A DNA stretch of 6,107 nucleotides from an uncultured bacterium (GTDB lineage Bacteria; Patescibacteriota; Microgenomatia; UBA8517), in the NCBI GenBank assembly GCA_937928235.1, contig CALEZE010000019.1, positions 1 through 6,107 on the forward strand, in the 5' to 3' direction. Below the pieces are notes generated by a model. It was not told the origin of the DNA, searched no databases, and saw only the letters and a list, made by a program, of their open reading frames with translations. Below, one piece after another: positions 1-4,944 of the stretch. The translations under genes were made by a program, and so were the position numbers. Within the stretch, counting starts at the first letter, position 1. Each line of letters begins with the position of its first letter.

Positions 1-224
1 TAGTAAACTTTCTGCTTTTGTTTTCTGCCGGTTAATTCAACATCTCTAGCATTTACAACAACAACATAGTCTCCCATGTCCATATGTTTTGCAAAGACAG
101 GTTTACCCTTACCCATTAAAAGTTGAGCAATCTCACTTGCAGCCCTTCCTAGCACGCGCCCTTTGACATCAATTAAGTGCCAATCCCTTTGAATATCTTT
201 ATGTTTAGGTTGAAAAGTTTTCAT
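1..224 (-). CDS. rplM: Large-subunit ribosomal protein uL13 (L13), 3' end cut off by the window
   Basis: The first 74 codons of uL13, an early-assembling 50S protein that binds 23S rRNA, are visible; the family is about 140-145 aa, so roughly half is outside the window. Seen: the N-terminal block WHLIDVKGRVLGRAAS (residues 15-30), GDYVVVVNAR (51-60) and TGRKQKQKVY (65-74), all matching the conserved uL13 core. The ATG overlaps the rplQ stop by one base (TAATG), which implies translational coupling; no Shine-Dalgarno sequence is seen upstream, only the A/G-rich 3' end of rplQ. In many bacteria rplM heads a separate rplM-rpsI operon; here it is fused to the alpha operon, so rpsI is expected just beyond coordinate 1 (inference). 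Identification is secure. Confidence 0.96.
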   Translation of the reverse strand, partial: MKTFQPKHKDIQRDWHLIDVKGRVLGRAASEIAQLLMGKGKPVFAKHMDMGDYVVVVNARDVELTGRKQKQKVY

Positions 225-694
225 TATTTCTTATCTGCTTTCTTTGTTGTCTTCTTTGTCTCTTTAGTTTTCGTGGCTTTGTTTGTGGCCTTCGCTTTTT
301 TGGTTTCTTTTTTGGGTTTTTCTTCTTTTTCTTTTATCTCATTCGTCCAAGAAAGACTTACCATTTCTGCCATGTCGCCCTTCCTTCTACCAAGATTTAT
401 TGTTTTGGTGAAACCGCTATTTCTGTCTGCAAGGCTCGGGACAATGACCTCAAAAAACCTCTTGGTGACCTTAGACTTATTTCCCATAATGGCATAAACG
501 CGCCTGTTGTCTGCCACTTGGTTTTTCTTCGCAAGCACAACAAGCCTGTCCACCATAGGCTGGACTGCTTTAGCCTTAGTCCTTGTAGTCTTTATCTTTC
601 CGTGCTCGACAAGCTCCCACACAAGCCCTCTAAAGAGGGCTCGTCTGGAATCCCTTTCTCGAGACAGCTGTTTTCCGTATACTCTCTTCTTCAT
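224..694 (-). CDS. rplQ: Large-subunit ribosomal protein bL17 (L17) with lysine-rich tail
   Basis: A 156-aa bL17, a 50S protein that sits near the peptide exit tunnel. The core (residues 1-118) has the family pattern: an N-terminal basic block KRVYGKQLSRERDSRRALFR, then the LVEHGKIKTTRTKAKAV helix (residues 28-44), and a C-terminal RNSGFTKTINLGRRKGDMAEMV stretch in two blocks (91-112). The core alone is the usual length. It is followed by about 36 residues (121-156) made almost only of Lys, Thr, Glu and Ala, 17 of them Lys, which looks disordered and RNA-binding; such tails vary between lineages. The ATG directly follows the rpoA TAA with no gap, and its stop overlaps the rplM start, so the three genes are probably translationally coupled. 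There is no strong Shine-Dalgarno sequence. Confidence 0.96.
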   Translation of the reverse strand: MKKRVYGKQLSRERDSRRALFRGLVWELVEHGKIKTTRTKAKAVQPMVDRLVVLAKKNQVADNRRVYAIMGNKSKVTKRFFEVIVPSLADRNSGFTKTINLGRRKGDMAEMVSLSWTNEIKEKEEKPKKETKKAKATNKATKTKETKKTTKKADKK

Positions 695-1618
695 TTAACT
701 CTTTAGCTCTATATCTTTCTCTCCTAAAGCTGCTTCGACTATTTTGACAGACTTCTCTCCCAGGTTACGAACTTTTACAAGTTCTTCTCTTTCTGCCTGA
801 GCTAGATCTGTGACAGTTTCATATCCTGCCTTCACTAGCGCATTGGCAACTCTGGTCGGAAGACCTATCTCCTCGACTGAGAGCCTGCCCGCCTGACCTA
901 AGCCATTTGCGTCTTCGCTCTCTTCTTTTTTCTTCTCAACCTTTTTTGGAGAAACTATTTGCTTAAAGTAAGCAACCAGTGTATCTGCGGCGAAAACAAG
1001 TGCGTCATTTGCAGCTGTTGTGCCGTCAGTCCAAATCTCCAAAACCAACTTGTCATAGTTGGTTAGTCGACCAACACGAGTTTCTTCTACTCTGTAGTTA
1101 ACTCTCTTAATAGGTGAGAAGTGAGCATCCAAAGGAATTAATCCAATCTCTTTGGCGTCCCTTTCGTCGGAAGATGTGTAACCTGTCCCAGTTTCTATCT
1201 CTAGTTTTGCCTCTAGTTTTGAGCCTTTGTTGAGCGTAGCTAAGATAAGGTCGGGGTTAACAACTTCAACACCCGCCCCAATCTCTATGTCCTTAGCTCG
1301 AACTTCTCCCGGCCCCTTAGCAGAGATACTAGCCTTAATTGTTTTGTCTTGACCTTCTTTAACAGAAAATCTGACTTTCTTAAGGTTCAATACAAATTCC
1401 ACAATATCCTCCTTCATCCCTGAAAGGGTAGAGAATTTGTGCTTAACTCCTGCTATTTTGACCGAGGTAACAGCCGCACCAGGCAAACTGGTTAGAAGAA
1501 CACGCCTAAGCGAGTTCCCCAAAGTGTAACCATATCCCCTTTCTAAAGGAGATATAGAAAACTTGGCATAGTTATCCCTTTCTTCTTCTGTTTTTATTTC
1601 AAACATTGGTTCATTCAT
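695..1618 (-). CDS. rpoA: DNA-directed RNA polymerase subunit alpha
   Basis: 307-aa alpha subunit; its dimer nucleates assembly of beta and beta'. NTD: residues 1-225, with the dimerisation helix motif ERGYGYTLGNSLRRVLLTSL (26-45) and PGAAVTSVKI (46-55). A charged linker (about 222-245) leads to the CTD (246-307): LSVEEIGLPTRVANAL, then VKVRNLGEKSV. The UP-element/activator contact positions equivalent to E. coli R265, N268, G296, K298 and S299 are kept (R256, N259, G287, K289, S290), while C269 is Ala. Start choice: the frame is open three codons further to a GTG at 1627, but that GTG lies inside the Shine-Dalgarno sequence. ATG 1618 is 8 nt after GGAGG and gives the expected N-terminus (MNEPMFEIKTEEERDNYAKF). 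A 142-nt gap with repeats and a possible promoter precedes it; rplQ follows without a gap. Confidence 0.97.
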   Translation of the reverse strand: MNEPMFEIKTEEERDNYAKFSISPLERGYGYTLGNSLRRVLLTSLPGAAVTSVKIAGVKHKFSTLSGMKEDIVEFVLNLKKVRFSVKEGQDKTIKASISAKGPGEVRAKDIEIGAGVEVVNPDLILATLNKGSKLEAKLEIETGTGYTSSDERDAKEIGLIPLDAHFSPIKRVNYRVEETRVGRLTNYDKLVLEIWTDGTTAANDALVFAADTLVAYFKQIVSPKKVEKKKEESEDANGLGQAGRLSVEEIGLPTRVANALVKAGYETVTDLAQAEREELVKVRNLGEKSVKIVEAALGEKDIELKS

Positions 1619-1622
1619 ATTT

Positions 1623-1633
1623 ATCACCTCCTT
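1623..1633 (-). promoter_or_regulatory. Very strong Shine-Dalgarno site of rpoA
   Basis: On the minus strand AAGGAGGTGAT (1633-1623) precedes the rpoA ATG. It is fully complementary over 11 nt to the standard bacterial 16S rRNA 3' end (AUCACCUCCUU). GGAGG is separated from ATG 1618 by 8 nt, which is optimal spacing. This decides the start: the in-frame GTG at 1627-1625 is part of the ribosome binding site. No other gene in the window has a comparable site. Confidence 0.92.
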
Positions 1634-1639
1634 CGCTTA

Positions 1640-1670
1640 CTAACTCTTAATCAAATATTCTAACTCTTTA
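1640..1670 (-). repeat. Two 11-nt direct repeats in the rpoA 5' leader
   Basis: Minus-strand TAAAGAGTTAG (1670-1660) and TTAAGAGTTAG (1650-1640) agree at 10 of 11 positions and recur with a 20-nt period, just upstream of the rpoA ribosome binding site. The second copy (GTTAGTA, 1644-1638) can also pair with TACTAAC at 1687-1681 over 7 bp, and GTTAG of the first copy can pair with the same CTAAC, so alternative RNA hairpins are possible in a read-through transcript. It could be an operator or leader structure, or chance in AT-rich spacer DNA. Confidence 0.35.
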
Positions 1671-1683
1671 CGGTGCCCGCGTT

Positions 1684-1712
1684 AGTATAAAGCTATCGCG
1701 AGTAAGAAGCAA
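1684..1712 (-). promoter_or_regulatory. Candidate sigma-70-type promoter for rpoA-rplQ-rplM
   Basis: Reading the minus strand, TTGCTT (1712-1707) is followed after exactly 17 nt by TATACT (1689-1684), a 5/6 match to TATAAT; the -35 box keeps only TTG of TTGACA (3/6). A start near 1677 would leave a leader of about 60 nt ahead of the rpoA ATG. The -35 box lies inside the hairpin of the second 34-bp repeat. The position, in the one long gap of the operon, supports a secondary promoter, but the -35 match is weak and no experimental support is available from sequence. Confidence 0.4.
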
Positions 1713-1760
1713 AGCTTCCTTGCTCCCTAGCGAGAGTAAGAAGCAAAGCTTCCTTGCTCC
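1693..1760. repeat. Tandem pair of 34-bp hairpin-forming repeats in the rpsD-rpoA gap
   Basis: Units 1693-1726 and 1727-1760 are adjacent with no spacer and identical at 32 of 34 positions (differences at unit positions 4 and 7). Each holds the perfect inverted repeat GAAGC-3 nt-GCTTC (1706-1718 and 1740-1752). In RNA the unit nearest rpsD can extend the stem with GGGAGCAA against TTACTCTC, with one C-A mismatch, one G-U pair and a bulged G. A third partial copy overlaps the end of rpsD: 1761-1773 matches 1693-1705 at 12 of 13 positions, so each unit repeats a version of the last S4 codons plus stop (TTACTC..CG.TAG on the minus strand). There is no T-run after the stems, so these are not classical intrinsic terminators. 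They may be mRNA-stability or processing elements, or a recent slippage duplication. Confidence 0.9.
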
Positions 1761-2360
1761 CTATCGGGAGTAAAACTCTACTATATCTTGTTCTGAAATT
1801 GGTTCTTGAATTTCCTCTCGTTTTGGCATTCTCTTAACTTTTCCAGCCGCCGCTTTTCTCTCAAGCCAGGCAGGGACCTTAACCTCTTTGGCTCCTAGGA
1901 GTTTTTTAACAGTTGGCATCTCCATGGCTGTTTTTGTAAGTGTAATAGTTTCACCCTCTTTTGTTTGATAAGACGGTATGTTTACCTTTTTGCCATCGAC
2001 AAACACTTGCTTGTGTGAAACAAGCTGCCTTGCTGCCGGACGAGTGGGCGCAAAGCCTAGCCTGTAGACAACATTGTCAAGGCGTCTTTCAAGTAAAACG
2101 AGTAGCGCCTCTCCTGTATTTCCCATACCCTTAAGCGCGTGGTTGACATACTTTCTGAACTGGCGCTCCATAATTCCATACATCCTTTTCACTTTTTGCT
2201 TTTCTCTTAATTGTCTCCCGTATTGAGATGGTCTTCTTGATCCCTTTGGTCCATGTTGCCCAGGCGGAACGGTAAGCCTTGTTAGCTTCCCTCCCTTGCC
2301 GAAAAGATCTACGCCTTCTCGTCTTGATAATCTGTCTTTGGGTCCTGTATATCTAGCCAT
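1761..2360 (-). CDS. rpsD: Small-subunit ribosomal protein uS4 (S4)
   Basis: 199-aa uS4, a primary 16S rRNA binder that nucleates 30S assembly. Seen: N-terminus MARYTGPKDRLSRREGVDLF, PPGQHGPKG (32-40), YGRQLREKQKVKRMYGIMERQF in consecutive blocks (47-68), and the S4 RNA-binding domain at about 91-155 with RRLDNVVYRLGFAPTR (92-107) and ARQLVSHKQVFVDGKKVNIP (110-129). It ends in the canonical IVEFYSR. The N-terminal zinc-type cysteines are absent (Asp, Arg and Ser in that region), so this is the Cys-free form as in E. coli. In E. coli S4 represses the alpha operon; whether it does so here is unknown. It starts 28 nt after rpsK in an A-rich spacer with no visible Shine-Dalgarno sequence, and its stop abuts the tandem repeats. 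Confidence 0.97.
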   Translation of the reverse strand: MARYTGPKDRLSRREGVDLFGKGGKLTRLTVPPGQHGPKGSRRPSQYGRQLREKQKVKRMYGIMERQFRKYVNHALKGMGNTGEALLVLLERRLDNVVYRLGFAPTRPAARQLVSHKQVFVDGKKVNIPSYQTKEGETITLTKTAMEMPTVKKLLGAKEVKVPAWLERKAAAGKVKRMPKREEIQEPISEQDIVEFYSR

Positions 2361-2388
2361 GATTTTTTTGATTAAAACTTAAACCTGT

Positions 2389-2778
2389 TTATGTTCTCCT
2401 CTTCTTTTTAGGTCTTGGTCCGTTATGCGGAATGGGTGTTACATCTGCAATTTGTGAAATCCTTAAGCCTGCCGCTCTAATTGCCCTTAAAGAAGCGTCT
2501 CTTCCTGGGCCTGGGCCTTTTACATAAACTTCAACCTCTTTCAGGTCAAACTTCCCTTTCGCTTCGTCTAAAACTTTCTCAACTGCTGTTGTTGCTGCAA
2601 AGGGAGTAGACTTTCTTGTCCCTTTAAAACCAGCCTTTCCGGCAGATCCCCAAGAAAGGGTATTGCCTTCCAAGTCAGTAATAGTCACAAGGGTGTTGTT
2701 AAACGAGGCAGAGATGTAAACTTTCCCTTGTTCTATTTTTTTTGATTTTCTCCCTTTAGAGGGGTTGTTTTTTGCCAT
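2389..2778 (-). CDS. rpsK: Small-subunit ribosomal protein uS11 (S11)
   Basis: 129-aa uS11, located on the 30S platform near the mRNA exit and E site. Seen: ISASFNNTLVTITDLEGNTL (22-41), the KGTRKSTPFAA block (52-62), KGPGPGRDASLRAIRAAGL (87-105) and the C-terminal DVTPIPHNGPRPKKKRR (112-128). Length equals the usual bacterial length. The Asn119-Gly120 pair corresponds to the site that is isomerised to isoaspartate in E. coli S11; the Cys that usually follows is Pro here. It lies 2 nt after rpsM and has no clear Shine-Dalgarno sequence, so it likely relies on coupling with rpsM. Confidence 0.97.
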   Translation of the reverse strand: MAKNNPSKGRKSKKIEQGKVYISASFNNTLVTITDLEGNTLSWGSAGKAGFKGTRKSTPFAATTAVEKVLDEAKGKFDLKEVEVYVKGPGPGRDASLRAIRAAGLRISQIADVTPIPHNGPRPKKKRRT

Positions 2779-2780
2779 TT

Positions 2781-3191
2781 TTATTCTTTACTTTTATCTC
2801 CCGGCTGGGCCATCTTTGTAAGAGCTTCTTTCTTAAAGGCTCCCACGGTTTTTCTTTTGCCTCTCTTTGTGCGTGCGTTTGTTTTAGTCCTTTGTCCTCG
2901 GGCTGGTAATCCCTTCGCATGTCTTTGCCCCCTATAAGAGCCTGTTTGCTGCAAGCGCTTTACGCTTGCGCGAACCTGTCTCATTAGTTCCCCTTCAATA
3001 GGATACTTTTCTATTTCGCTTGCAAGCTTTGCAACCTCGTCGGGTGAAAGATCAGCAACTCGTTTTGATTTTTCGACTTTTGTTGAATCTAAAATTTCCT
3101 CTGACAACGACCAACCAACGCCCTTTATTCTTGTGAGCGCAAAGTCTACTCTCCACTTATCTTGTAAATCAACTCCTGCTATTCTTGCCAT
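2781..3191 (-). CDS. rpsM: Small-subunit ribosomal protein uS13 (S13)
   Basis: 136-aa uS13, on the 30S head, contacting the P-site tRNA and forming the intersubunit bridge with uL5. Seen: MARIAGVDL at the start, the helical domain with IKGVGWSLSEEIL (22-34), and the basic tail GSYRGQRHAKGLPARGQR (84-101) followed by TKTNARTKRGKRKTV (102-116). The tail continues about 20 residues to GDKSKE, somewhat longer than in E. coli S13 (118 aa). The start is 6 nt after the rpmJ stop; a weak AGGG lies 10 nt before the ATG. It is followed after 2 nt by rpsK, the usual alpha-operon order. Confidence 0.97.
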   Translation of the reverse strand: MARIAGVDLQDKWRVDFALTRIKGVGWSLSEEILDSTKVEKSKRVADLSPDEVAKLASEIEKYPIEGELMRQVRASVKRLQQTGSYRGQRHAKGLPARGQRTKTNARTKRGKRKTVGAFKKEALTKMAQPGDKSKE

Positions 3192-3197
3192 AATTAA

Positions 3198-3311
3198 TTA
3201 TCCCTGACGCTGTTTGTGCCTAGGGTTTTTACAAATAACATAAAGCACACCTCGTCTTTTGACGATTCTGCAATCGCGACATCTTTTTCTAACAGATGAA
3301 TCTACTTTCAT
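3198..3311 (-). CDS. rpmJ: Large-subunit ribosomal protein bL36 (L36), zinc-binding form
   Basis: A 37-aa gene that is easily missed because of its size. Reading the minus strand from ATG 3311, it begins MKVDSSVRKRCRDCRIVKR and ends in ICKNPRHKQRQG before a TAA. It has the complete zinc-ribbon ligand set of the C+ form of bL36: Cys11, Cys14, Cys27 and His32. bL36 binds 23S rRNA near the base of the L7/L12 stalk and helps late 50S assembly. Its place between infA and rpsM is the standard one. The spacer to infA is 35 nt, AT-rich, with only a weak purine run (AGAAAG) ahead of the ATG. Length and motifs make the identification secure. Confidence 0.96.
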   Translation of the reverse strand: MKVDSSVRKRCRDCRIVKRRGVLYVICKNPRHKQRQG

Positions 3312-3346
3312 ATATATAAATCTTTCTAAAAATCGGGCAAGAGGAA

Positions 3347-3565
3347 TTAGAGTTTCTTAACTATACGACCACGGCTGTCGTCGTAAGGTGTTATTTCAAC
3401 CTTAACTCTATCACCGGGGAACACGCGTACATAAGACCTTCTCATCTTCCCTTTTAAGGTGGTAAGAACAAGACTCTTGTCTTCCAGCTCAACACGGAAC
3501 ATCGTGTTGGGAAGAGCCTCTATAATCGTCCCTACTACCTCTTTGTTTCCTCCTTTGTCTGCCAT
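3347..3565 (-). CDS. infA: Translation initiation factor IF-1
   Basis: 72 aa, the exact usual bacterial length. It is a single OB-fold protein that binds the 30S A site during initiation with IF2 and IF3. Seen: GTIIEALPNTMFRVELED (12-29), the KGKMRRSYVRVFPGDRVKVE block (39-58) and the C-terminal TPYDDSRGRIVKK (59-71). It starts 10 nt after the map stop, with no recognisable Shine-Dalgarno sequence (GCAGTTTGAA precedes the ATG). The map-infA-rpmJ-rpsM order is the common bacterial arrangement. Confidence 0.97.
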   Translation of the reverse strand: MADKGGNKEVVGTIIEALPNTMFRVELEDKSLVLTTLKGKMRRSYVRVFPGDRVKVEITPYDDSRGRIVKKL

Positions 3566-3575
3566 TTCAAACTGC

Positions 3576-4319
3576 TTATTTTGTCAAAAGAAGAGGACCG
3601 CTTGCCATCGAGGCTACGGTCTCTTCGAAAAGCGCTGATATTTTACCATCCTGAGTTGAAATTGTCCATCCGTCCGTGCCTATTTCTATCCCAGCCTTGC
3701 CTTGAGCGTACATTACTTCTATCGCGAGCGTCATTTCTTCGCTAATTATTGGGCTTTCCTCTCTCTTTCCACTCGTAAAACAGGGGATTGCCGGCTCCTC
3801 GTGTAGCTTTTCCCCTATACCATGGCCAACGAGCGCCTTAATGGCGGTTGCGCCGTTTTTTTTCAATGTCTCCTCAATGGCCTTGGAGATATCGTAAATT
3901 CTGTTGCCAACTTTTGCCTGGGATATACCAGCCTCAAGCGCCTCTTTGCCAACTTTTAAAAAGCGTGCGTCTTTTGAAGAAGGTTTTAAACCAATACTAA
4001 AGGATGTGTCCGTGTGATAACCCTTATAAAACATACCTACATCGACACTAACAATATCCCCTTTCTTAAATACTAATGTTTCCTTCGGAATGCCATGAAC
4101 GACCCCTTCGTTCACATTTACACAAGTCGACCACTCGTAGTTCTCAACCATTTTAAAAGAGGGTTCTCCTCCCGCTTTTTTAATTAAACGCTCAGCTAAA
4201 TCATCTATTTCTTTTGCGGTCACCCCAGTCTTCACCTGTTTTTTTAATTCAGCTTTTATTCCGGCCAGCCTTTGGCCACCTTCACGCATGGCTGCAATTT
4301 TCTCAGAAGTCTTACTCAT
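3576..4319 (-). CDS. map: Type I methionine aminopeptidase
   Basis: 247-aa MetAP1 (pita-bread fold), which removes the initiator Met from nascent proteins with two divalent metal ions. By alignment to the family, the metal ligands are Asp93 (SVDVG), Asp104 (HTDT), His166 (GHGIG), Glu201 (AIEVM) and Glu232 (LFEET), with catalytic His75 (VVHGIP) and His173 (KLHEEP). There is no N-terminal zinc-finger or linker extension. Oddities: the Pro that usually follows the fourth ligand (IEP) is Val, and the usual [FY]EHT motif reads FEET, with Leu in place of the preceding Gln. The metal ligands themselves are intact, so activity is likely. The ATG overlaps the end of adk by 8 nt (ATGAGTAA), and AAAGGA lies just upstream, one of the few Shine-Dalgarno-like sites in the window. 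Confidence 0.96.
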   Translation of the reverse strand: MSKTSEKIAAMREGGQRLAGIKAELKKQVKTGVTAKEIDDLAERLIKKAGGEPSFKMVENYEWSTCVNVNEGVVHGIPKETLVFKKGDIVSVDVGMFYKGYHTDTSFSIGLKPSSKDARFLKVGKEALEAGISQAKVGNRIYDISKAIEETLKKNGATAIKALVGHGIGEKLHEEPAIPCFTSGKREESPIISEEMTLAIEVMYAQGKAGIEIGTDGWTISTQDGKISALFEETVASMASGPLLLTK

Positions 4320-4944
4320 TGATCCTTTCTAGGGAGGCAACTATGTCTTCGAAAATTTCATCAATTTCCCTTTCTCCGTCCACGGTAATAAGAGTGCTTT
4401 CTTCCTCTAAAACACTTGCAATTGGGGCGGTTTCTTCGTGATAGATAGAAAGCCGGGTCTTTACCGCCTCCTCTTTATCATCCTCCCTTTGTTCAAGCCT
4501 AGAGACATCCACTTCTGGACCAGGTGGGTTAGTTAGTAGGTTGTACGTTTTTCCTGTTTTAGGGTCTTTTCTGCGCCCGGAAAGCCTGCGGACAGACTCC
4601 GTATCGCTAATGTTAATCAGAATCCCTACATCTATTTTTTTGCCTTTGCTGGCAAGCCAGTCTCTCAGAAGATTGTGCTGGTTCATGTTTCTTGGGAAAC
4701 CGTCAAAAATTATGTCGTCAAATTTATTCCTCTCCTCTAAAAACCCAGCCACAATGTCCATGGTTACTTCGTCGGGCAAAAGCTCTCCTTCTTTGTTAAC
4801 CACCTCGTCAATTTCTGGGCGTGTCTTAGCTACTTCTCGAAGCAACTCTCCAATTGAGAAATGCATTAGTCCGAACTTTTCTGCGAGCTTTCTTGCCTGG
4901 GTTCCCTTCCCAGACCCCTGTGGGCCAAATATAACTATATTCAT
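4312..4944 (-). CDS. adk: Adenylate kinase
   Basis: 210-aa adenylate kinase, catalysing ATP + AMP = 2 ADP in the cytoplasm. Seen: P-loop GPQGSGKGTQ (7-16), AMP-site FSIGELLRE (29-37), LLPDEVTMDIV (55-65), the DGFPRN motif (81-86, Arg85), LSGRRKDP (121-128) opening a long LID domain, and the REDDKEEAVKTRL block (153-165) closing it. The LID has no cysteines, so it is the non-zinc type. Its ATG immediately follows the secY TAA (no gap), and its 3' end overlaps map; no Shine-Dalgarno sequence is seen, so translation probably depends on ribosomes coming from secY. The secY-adk-map order is standard in many bacteria. Confidence 0.97.
   Translation of the reverse strand: MNIVIFGPQGSGKGTQARKLAEKFGLMHFSIGELLREVAKTRPEIDEVVNKEGELLPDEVTMDIVAGFLEERNKFDDIIFDGFPRNMNQHNLLRDWLASKGKKIDVGILINISDTESVRRLSGRRKDPKTGKTYNLLTNPPGPEVDVSRLEQREDDKEEAVKTRLSIYHEETAPIASVLEEESTLITVDGEREIDEIFEDIVASLERINE

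Noticed and set aside
696..705. 10-mer TAAAGAGTTA shared by the rplQ start region and the rpoA leader (1661-1670)
   Set aside because: Several 10-mer repeats are expected by chance in 6 kb, and the rplQ copy lies in rpoA coding sequence.
177..706. Several plus-strand open frames opposite rplQ
   Set aside because: They are antisense translations of rplQ; the Phe/Val-rich stretch mirrors the lysine-rich tail of bL17.
1706..1752. Rho-independent terminator at the repeats
   Set aside because: The stems are short and interrupted and are not followed by a T-run on the coding strand; a terminator would also cut off rpoA unless the promoter is used.
1671..1763. Possible TAG read-through extension of S4 (about 30 sense codons to the next TAA)
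   Set aside because: S4 ends at its canonical FYSR, the 34-bp unit is not a multiple of 3, and the would-be peptide is different in each unit; the open stretch is likely chance.
3312..3338. Promoter-like TTGCCC...TATATA ahead of rpmJ
   Set aside because: The -10-like run abuts the rpmJ ATG, so it could not serve rpmJ, and AT-rich spacer gives such matches easily.
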